The notes beneath the pieces are model-generated. The model searched no databases and was not told the origin of the DNA. It saw only the letters and a list, made by a program, of their open reading frames with translations. 9,031 bases of DNA. Origin: Streptomyces katrae (GTDB lineage Bacteria; Actinomycetota; Actinomycetes; Streptomycetales; Streptomycetaceae). Of this stretch, positions 5,220 to 9,031 are shown one piece after another (the first letter of the stretch is position 1; each line of letters begins with the position of its first letter). Location: contig NZ_JZWV01000234.1 in the NCBI RefSeq assembly GCF_000966975.1, forward strand, positions 1 to 9,031. Direction: 5' to 3'. The translations under genes and the position numbers were made by a program.

Positions 5220-5269
5220 CCGACCGCCCCGTGCGGCCGCAGAGAATCCTCCTGAGGCACGGCGGTCGG
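5220..5269 (-). promoter_or_regulatory. 50-bp dyad in the upstream region of the secreted propeller-like gene
   Basis: CCGACCGCC (5220-5228) and GGCGGTCGG (5261-5269) are perfect 9-bp inverted repeats. Just inside, GTGC (5231-5234) and GCAC (5257-5260) can add four pairs. The intervening 22 nt contain a -10-like GATTCT on the minus strand. The dyad ends 15 nt before the ATG, next to the Shine-Dalgarno site. It could be an operator or a 5'-UTR stem-loop. Confidence 0.4.
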
Positions 5270-5282
5270 CGCCAGCCCATCA

Positions 5283-5307
5283 ATCCGGCCAGCCCCGGTG
5301 GCCGGAT
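5283..5307 (-). terminator. Terminator of the aldo/keto reductase gene
   Basis: ATCCGGCCA (5283-5291) and TGGCCGGAT (5299-5307) form a perfect 9-bp stem with a 7-nt loop, 45 nt beyond the minus-strand stop at 5353. Confidence 0.75.
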
Positions 5308-5352
5308 CGAGCGTCGCGTGACCAACCGCGCCGGAATCCGACGGCACGCCCG

Positions 5353-6396
5353 TCAGTTACGGGCGGTCATCGGGGGGTTGAGGAGGGCGAAGCCCTCCTG
5401 GCGCTCGTACGGGAAGTAGGGGTAGGGCGCCGGGCGGTGGCTGGCGGCGTCGAGGCGGGCGATCTGGTCGGCGGTCAGTTCCCAGCCGACGGCGCCGATG
5501 TTCTGCCGCAGCTGCTGCTCGTCGCGGGCGCCGATCAGGACGGTGGAGACGGTCGGGCGGCGCAGCAGCCAGTTGATGGCCACCTGGGGGACGGTCCGGC
5601 CCGTCTCCTGCGCGATCTCGTCGAGGGCGTCGACCACGTCGTACAGGTGGGCGTCCTCCACCGGCGGGCCGTAGTCGGCGGTCGCGTGCAGCCGGCTTCC
5701 GGCGGGCAGCGGGCGGCCTCGGCGGAGCTTGCCGGTCAGGCGGCCCCAGCCCAGGGGGCTCCAGACGATCGCGCCGACGCCCTGGTCGTGACCGAGGGGC
5801 ATCAGCTCCCATTCGTAGTCGCGGCCGACGAGGGAGTAGTAGACCTGGTGGGCCGCGTAGCGGGGGAAGCCGTGCCGGTCGGCGACCGAGAGGGACTTCA
5901 TCAGCTGCCAGCCGGCGAAGTTGGAGACGCCGGTGTAGCGGACCTTGCCGGAGCGGACGAGCTGGTCGAGGGTGGACAGCACCTCCTCGACGGGGGTGGC
6001 GGCGTCGAAGCCGTGGAGCTGGAAGAGGTCGATGTGGTCGGTGCCGAGCCGGCGCAGGGCGTTCTCGACGGCGGTGATGAGGCGGGAGCGCGAGGTGCCG
6101 TACTCGCCGGGGCCGTCGCCGGTGGGCAGCCCCGCCTTCGTGGAGATGAGCACCTGGTCGCGGCGGCCCTTGACGGCCTCGCCGAGGACCTCCTCCGAGG
6201 CGCCCGCCGAGTAGACGTCGGCGGTGTCGAAGAGGGTGATGCCGGCGTCGACGCAGATGTCGACGAGCCGGCGGGCTTCCTGGGTGTCGGTGCTGCCCCA
6301 GGCACCGAAGACGGGTCCCTGGCCGCCGAAGGTGCCGGCGCCGAAGCCGAGGGCGGGAACCTTGAGGCCGGACGCACCGAGCTGCCTGTATTCCAT
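5353..6396 (-). CDS. Aldo/keto reductase, 347 aa
   Basis: This is a complete NADPH-dependent aldo/keto reductase, a TIM barrel that reduces aldehydes or ketones. It begins MEYRQLGASGLKVPALGFGAGTFGG, the usual strand-1 opening. The catalytic tetrad is visible: Asp57 and Tyr62 in LFDTADVYSAG, Lys87 in LISTKAG, His128 in LFQLHG. YTGVSNFAGWQL, WSPLGWGRLTGKL and VSTVLIGARDEQQLRQNIGA, which form the C-terminal cofactor-binding part, are all in place. The sequence resembles the bacterial YajO/Tas-like subgroup; substrate unknown. The start at 6396 has GGAGGA (6404-6409) 7 nt upstream; the in-frame ATG at 6438 lies inside the operator region. It is divergently paired with a TetR gene and probably controlled by it through the two 22-bp operators between them. 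Confidence 0.92.
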   Translation of the reverse strand: MEYRQLGASGLKVPALGFGAGTFGGQGPVFGAWGSTDTQEARRLVDICVDAGITLFDTADVYSAGASEEVLGEAVKGRRDQVLISTKAGLPTGDGPGEYGTSRSRLITAVENALRRLGTDHIDLFQLHGFDAATPVEEVLSTLDQLVRSGKVRYTGVSNFAGWQLMKSLSVADRHGFPRYAAHQVYYSLVGRDYEWELMPLGHDQGVGAIVWSPLGWGRLTGKLRRGRPLPAGSRLHATADYGPPVEDAHLYDVVDALDEIAQETGRTVPQVAINWLLRRPTVSTVLIGARDEQQLRQNIGAVGWELTADQIARLDAASHRPAPYPYFPYERQEGFALLNPPMTARN

Positions 6397-6418
6397 GACG
6401 GACTCCTCCGATGAGCGG

Positions 6419-6440
6419 TAATGGGGCCACAGACCCATTA
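6419..6440. promoter_or_regulatory. TetR operator copy 1 (reductase side)
   Basis: TAATGGG (6419-6425) and CCCATTA (6434-6440) are perfect 7-bp inverted repeats around an 8-nt spacer, 22 bp in total. It lies in the 5' leader of the reductase and touches a rightward -10-like TAAGAT (6439-6444) that could serve the regulator gene. The same design recurs at 6472-6493. Confidence 0.75.
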
Positions 6441-6444
6441 AGAT
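6439..6444 (+). promoter_or_regulatory. Candidate -10 box of the TetR gene
   Basis: TAAGAT fits TANNNT and would give a leader of about 40 nt before the ATG at 6493, enough to include the AGGGA at 6482-6486. Its spacer and -35 zone coincide with operator copy 1. No good -35 is seen. Confidence 0.35.
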
Positions 6445-6450
6445 GGCCTC

Positions 6451-6480
6451 AACCTAACAGCTGATCGCTATTAATGGAAC
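6451..6480 (-). promoter_or_regulatory. Candidate promoter of the aldo/keto reductase
   Basis: On the minus strand, a -10 TAGGTT (6456 to 6451) fits TANNNT, with GTTCCA (6480 to 6475) 18 bp upstream as a weak -35. Transcription would start near 6444, leaving a leader of about 48 nt. The -35 overlaps operator copy 2. Confidence 0.4.
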
Positions 6481-6493
6481 CAGGGACCCGTTA
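6472..6493. promoter_or_regulatory. TetR operator copy 2 (regulator side)
   Basis: TAATGGA (6472-6478), an 8-nt spacer, and CCCGTTA (6487-6493) repeat the design of copy 1, with 5 of 7 arm positions complementary; the spacers also agree at most positions (GCCACAGA versus ACCAGGGA). Its last base is the A of the TetR start codon. Centres of the two copies are 53 bp apart, about five helical turns. Confidence 0.7.
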
Positions 6494-7158
6494 TGACGTT
6501 GTCGAGTGATGCCCGGATGCCCGTCGGGGGTGCGGGGGGTCCGGGGGACGGAGCCGCCGAGCCGGGGACCGTGCGCCCCGGGGGCAGGACGGCCCGGGTG
6601 CGGGCCGCCGTACTGGAGGCGGCCGGGGACATGCTGGCCGAGCAGGGCTTCCACGGGCTGGACCTCGCCGAAGTCGCCCGGCGGGCCGCGGTCGGCAAGA
6701 CCACCGTCTACCGGCGCTGGGGCACGGTGGCCGGTCTGGTCGCCGACCTCCTGACGGACATGGCCGAGCAGTCGCTCCCCCGCAGCGACACCGGCTCGCT
6801 GGAGGAGGACCTGCTGGCCAACGCCCGCCTGGTCGCGCGCACCCTGTCCGACCCGCGTCAGGGCCCCCTGTTCAAAGCCGTCATCGCCGCCGCCACGTGC
6901 GACGCCCGGACGGCCGAGGCCCTGCACCGGTTCTACGAGGTCCGGGTCGCGGAGTGGGCGCCCTGCGTCCAGGAGGCCGTGGAGCGCGGCGAGTTGCCCG
7001 GGGGCACCGAAGCCTCGGACGTCGTACGGGCCGTCTCCGCCCCGCTGTACTACCGGCTGCTGACGACGGACGCACCGCTGGACGAGGCCGCGGCCCGGCG
7101 GGCGGCCGGGGCGGCGGTGGCGGCGGCCCGCGCGGGGGCCTTCGTACGCACTCCGTAG
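6493..7158 (+). CDS. TetR family transcriptional regulator, 221 aa
   Basis: A disordered Gly/Pro-rich N-terminus (about residues 1-30) leads into a TetR DNA-binding domain: RVRAAVLEAAGDMLAEQGF (helix 1), LDLAEVARRAAVG (helix 2 and turn) and recognition helix VGKTTVYRRW (67-76), followed by helix 4 (GLVADLLTDM). The rest, residues about 90-221, is an all-helical ligand-binding and dimerisation domain ending in an Ala/Arg-rich helix. The ligand is unknown. It probably represses both itself and the divergent aldo/keto reductase through the paired operators; copy 2 overlaps its own start codon. Start 6493 is supported by AGGGA (6482-6486) 6 nt upstream; M9 (6517) is a weaker alternative that lacks a ribosome binding site. 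Confidence 0.9.
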   Translation: MTLSSDARMPVGGAGGPGDGAAEPGTVRPGGRTARVRAAVLEAAGDMLAEQGFHGLDLAEVARRAAVGKTTVYRRWGTVAGLVADLLTDMAEQSLPRSDTGSLEEDLLANARLVARTLSDPRQGPLFKAVIAAATCDARTAEALHRFYEVRVAEWAPCVQEAVERGELPGGTEASDVVRAVSAPLYYRLLTTDAPLDEAAARRAAGAAVAAARAGAFVRTP

Positions 7159-7166
7159 ACGTCGGG

Positions 7167-7198
7167 CCGGCCGGGACATCCGTACGACCACCGGCCGG
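7167..7198 (+). terminator. Hairpin after the TetR gene
   Basis: CCGGCCGG at 7167-7174 and again at 7191-7198 can pair as an 8-bp stem with a 16-nt loop, 8 nt beyond the TetR stop. Because CCGGCCGG is itself palindromic, this is less specific than the other hairpins. Confidence 0.45.
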
Positions 7199-7312
7199 GG
7201 GGCGGGGGCGGCGCATTGTGCCAGACGCGGAGGCCGGGGACACGTCCCGTCTCGGAATGGAGGCAACGGACCAGGCGGAAACACCGCCCGGCACCTTCGA
7301 AAGGAACCCGTC
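7199..7312 (+). promoter_or_regulatory. Upstream region of the tyrosine-rich precursor gene
   Basis: This 114-bp stretch must hold the promoter of the precursor/P450 pair. I see a small perfect dyad, GGGAC-AC-GTCCC (7237-7248), as a possible operator, and a clear Shine-Dalgarno AAGGA (7301-7305) 7 nt before the ATG. No convincing -35/-10 pair is recognisable. Confidence 0.35.
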
Positions 7313-7525
7313 ATGGCTGCCATGATCCCCCTGCGCAAGTCGCTCCTCGTCGCGGTCTCCGCCATCGCCGCACTCATCGGCGGAGGATCGGCCTTCGCCG
7401 CCTCGAACGCGGCCCCCTTGGCCAACGACCCCTCCGGAGCGAGGATCCAGCGCACCAGCCCGCTCACCACGCTCGGTACGGATCGTGGCAGTTCGTATTA
7501 CTACTACTACGTACAGGGGCAGTGA
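7313..7525 (+). CDS. Putative P450-modified RiPP precursor peptide with C-terminal YYYYYVQGQ, 70 aa
   Basis: The peptide has a Sec-signal-like N-terminus (RK at 8-9, hydrophobic core 11-25, possible AFA|AS cleavage after 29), a polar middle (about 30-59), and a C-terminus SSYYYYYVQGQ with five consecutive tyrosines (62-66). The P450 gene starts 2 nt after the TGA, so the two are translationally linked. A short leader peptide with an aromatic C-terminal core next to one P450 is the arrangement of biaryl or atropopeptide-type RiPPs (cittilin YIYY, biarylitide YYH, tryptorubin AWYIWY), where the P450 forms C-C, C-O or C-N bonds between aromatic side chains. Assignment here is inference from this architecture. 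The core boundary is unknown; VQGQ might be trimmed. No protease or transporter gene is in the window. Start 7313 has AAGGA at 7301-7305. Confidence 0.7.
   Translation: MAAMIPLRKSLLVAVSAIAALIGGGSAFAASNAAPLANDPSGARIQRTSPLTTLGTDRGSSYYYYYVQGQ
7496..7510 (+). repeat. TAT(TAC)4 codon run encoding the five tyrosines
   Basis: One TAT and four tandem TAC codons encode Y62-Y66. Tandem trinucleotides can gain or lose units by slippage without frameshift, which would alter the number of tyrosines in the presumed core. Confidence 0.8.
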
Positions 7526-7527
7526 GC

Positions 7528-8971
7528 ATGACGCTGTTCCGCGTGCCGCCCGGCCCCACCGGGGCCGGGCGGCACGGCAACCGACGCGCCTTCGAACGCG
7601 ACCAGCTCGGCTTCCTGCTCCACCAGCGGCAGTACGGCGACCTCGTCCGCGTCGACGACGACCTGTACCTCGCGAACTCGCCGGCCCTGGCCGAGGAGGT
7701 CTTCAAGCACACCAACACCACGTACGCCATCAGCCGGGACCTGCTGGGCCAGGAGACCGACGGAGGCCGGGCCTCCGAGGACCTGGCCCTGTGGATGCGG
7801 GCCCGCAGCCTGGCGGGACGCGGCCTGAACCGCACCAGCATGCGCGCCGCCGCCGAGGACCGCCTCGCGGCCACCGCCGCCCGGCACGCACAGGCCTGGC
7901 GGGCGCGCGGCACGGTCGACGCCATCCCCGCACTGGAGGACCTCACCGCCCACCTGATCGCCGAGTTCTGCCTGGGGCCCGACACCGGCAGGGTTCCCGC
8001 CCTCCTGGCCCGGCTGCAGGACGCGCTCCTGCCCCCCGTACTGCCCCTGCCCGCCCGCTGGCGCGTCCTGCGCGCGCGGCGCCTGCACCGGGTCAACCGC
8101 GACCTGGCGGCCGAGGTGTCCCGCCTCATCGAACACCGGCGCGCGACGCACCGGGACGACGCCCCGTACGTGGTCGCGGACCTGCTCAACACCGCCCGTG
8201 ACGAGGGCGCCATCACCCGTCAAGGAGCCACCGGCATCATCGTCGCCAACCTGTTCGCCGCCCACGAGACGACCGCCGCGGCGCTCGCCTGGCTGTTCCT
8301 CCTCCTCGACCAGCACCCCCGCATCCGCCGGCAGGTACGGGACGAGGCCGACCGCGAACTCGCGGGCCGTCTCCCGACCGCCGCGGACGTCCCGCGCCTG
8401 GCCGTCACGGAATCCGTCGTGAAGGAGACGCTGCGTGAAGGAGACGCTGCGGCTGTACCCGCCCCTGTGGCTGATCGAAAGGACCGTCGAAGAAACCACC
8501 GAACTCGCCGGCTACCCCCTGCGCCCCGGGCAGCGCGTCGCCGTCAGCCCCTTCGTCCTCCAGCGCGACCCGCGCCACTACCACCAGCCGGCCGTGTTCC
8601 GACCCGACCGCTGGACCGGCCGCTCCCCCGCCGATCCGCTGCCCAAGTACGCGTTCATGCCCTTCGGCGGCGGACCGCGGACCTGCCTGGGGACCCACTT
8701 CGCCACCGTCGCGATGACCCTAACCACCGCGACCCTCACCAGCAGCTACCAGATCAACCGCACCCCGGGCACCACGCCCGTCTTCAGCACCCGCACCATC
8801 CTCCAACCCCACAAGCTCGCCCTCGACATCACCGACCACCCGCACGGCAGCCGCCCCCGTCCCGCCGGGATACGAGCCACTGCGGCCGATCCCCTGACAG
8901 CCCACAACGACCGGTGTCCCGTCACCGGCACCACGTCCCCACGGCCCACGGACCGGTGTGCGGCCGCATAG
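7528..8971 (+). pseudogene. Cytochrome P450, frameshifted by a 16-bp tandem duplication; likely RiPP cross-linking enzyme
   Basis: From ATG 7528 the frame encodes a P450 N-terminal half with the I-helix motif AAHETT (residues 244-249) and reaches VVKETLR, the K-helix E-x-x-R (E300, R303). It then shifts because GTGAAGGAGACGCTGC is present twice (8419-8450). The true continuation, RLYPPLWLIERTVEE..., is in another frame and runs to TAG at 8969-8971. It contains the PERF-like FRPDRW and the heme loop FGGGPRTCLG, whose Cys would be about 381. Removing one repeat unit gives an uninterrupted protein of 475 aa, normal for a bacterial P450 plus a Pro/Thr/Arg-rich tail of about 40 aa. As read, the first frame runs on without a stop to the window end. 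Coupled to the precursor gene (2-nt gap, GGGG 8 nt before the ATG). It could be a real inactivation, a reversible switch, or an assembly error. Confidence 0.85.
8419..8450 (+). repeat. Perfect 16-bp tandem duplication inside the P450 gene
   Basis: GTGAAGGAGACGCTGC occurs at 8419-8434 and again, directly abutting, at 8435-8450. Sixteen is not a multiple of three, so the second copy shifts the frame by +1. The first copy contributes AAGGAG (8422-8427) 7 nt before the GTG that begins the second copy, an ideal Shine-Dalgarno and start combination for the C-terminal fragment (8435-8971, 178 codons before the stop). Confidence 0.95.
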
Positions 8972-9031
8972 CGAGAGCAAGGAGGGAGACCCCAGCCACC
9001 ACCAGCGGCGGGCAGCGGCACGGTCTACGGG
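8972..9031 (+). other. Window edge after the P450, no gene identified
   Basis: A strong Shine-Dalgarno-like AAGGAGGGAG lies at about 8979-8988, suggesting a gene starts just downstream. However, no ATG or GTG follows at suitable distance within the window. No hairpin terminator is seen after the P450 stop. Confidence 0.3.

Noticed and set aside
3988..5325. 445-aa minus-strand frame overlapping the propeller-like gene and the kinase
   Set aside because: It is the same-strand neighbouring frame of two recognisable coding regions; no domain is visible in it.
5020..6414. 464-aa plus-strand open frame
   Set aside because: Antisense to the aldo/keto reductase with its intact catalytic tetrad; composition is typical of a mirror frame.
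8419..8450. Programmed ribosomal frameshifting in the P450
   Set aside because: No slippery heptamer or downstream pseudoknot is evident, and a 16-bp exact duplication explains the frame change fully.
8435..8971. Independent gene encoding only a P450 heme half
   Set aside because: The fragment starts precisely at a duplicated sequence and joins seamlessly to the upstream half when one copy is removed, so it is treated as part of one broken gene. Its new RBS/GTG is reported as a finding.
1..9031. CRISPR arrays, tRNA or rRNA genes, insertion sequences, integrase or attachment sites
   Set aside because: None seen: no regularly spaced repeats, no cloverleaf-like sequence, no transposase or integrase motifs, and no terminal inverted repeats with target duplications.

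Overview
The base composition (very high G+C, strong G/C bias at third codon positions), Sec signal peptides of actinobacterial type, weak or missing Shine-Dalgarno sites in front of many genes, and every recognised protein family point to Streptomyces or a close relative such as Kitasatospora. The window begins in the last codons of a ribosomal protein S18 gene, probably the zinc-independent paralogue. The rest is accessory chromosome: single genes or small units, most with their own promoter and hairpin terminator.

Layout. 1-81: 3' end of rpsR. 147-383 (-): small secreted peptide of 78 aa. 588-1100 (+): DUF1203 protein. 1203-1607 (+): SgcJ/EcaC (SnoaL-like) protein behind a MerR-type promoter. 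1689-2267 (+): unknown cytoplasmic protein of 192 aa. 2409-3182 (+): secreted RelA/SpoT-type nucleotide pyrophosphokinase. 3230-3688 (+): GNAT acetyltransferase. 3743-4355 (-): uridine-kinase-like P-loop kinase with a frameshift just before its Walker A motif. 4398-5204 (-): secreted protein with Trp/Gly-rich, propeller-like repeats. 5353-6396 (-): aldo/keto reductase. 6493-7158 (+): divergent TetR regulator. 7313-7525 (+): 70-aa precursor-like peptide ending in five tyrosines. 7528-8971 (+): cytochrome P450 frameshifted by a 16-bp tandem duplication. 8972-9031: no gene identified.

Three units stand out. (1) The 7313-8971 pair looks like a P450-modified RiPP cluster: a short peptide with an aromatic C-terminal run, followed 2 nt later by a P450 that could cross-link the tyrosines. 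The leader looks like a Sec signal peptide, and the P450 frame is broken in this copy by a clean 16-bp duplication that also places a Shine-Dalgarno site and a GTG in front of the heme-binding half. (2) The 2409-3182 product combines a signal peptide with an alarmone-synthetase fold, matching the secreted ATP:nucleotide 3'-pyrophosphokinases known from Streptomyces. (3) The reductase/TetR intergenic region carries two copies of one 22-bp operator, 53 bp apart, placed to control both divergent promoters.

Several genes (588, 1203, 1689, 3230, and 4355 on the minus strand) have a -10-like hexamer 6-7 nt before the ATG and no Shine-Dalgarno site, the signature of leaderless transcripts. No rRNA, tRNA, CRISPR array, insertion sequence or integrase was found. 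No gene-free stretch exceeds about 205 bp.
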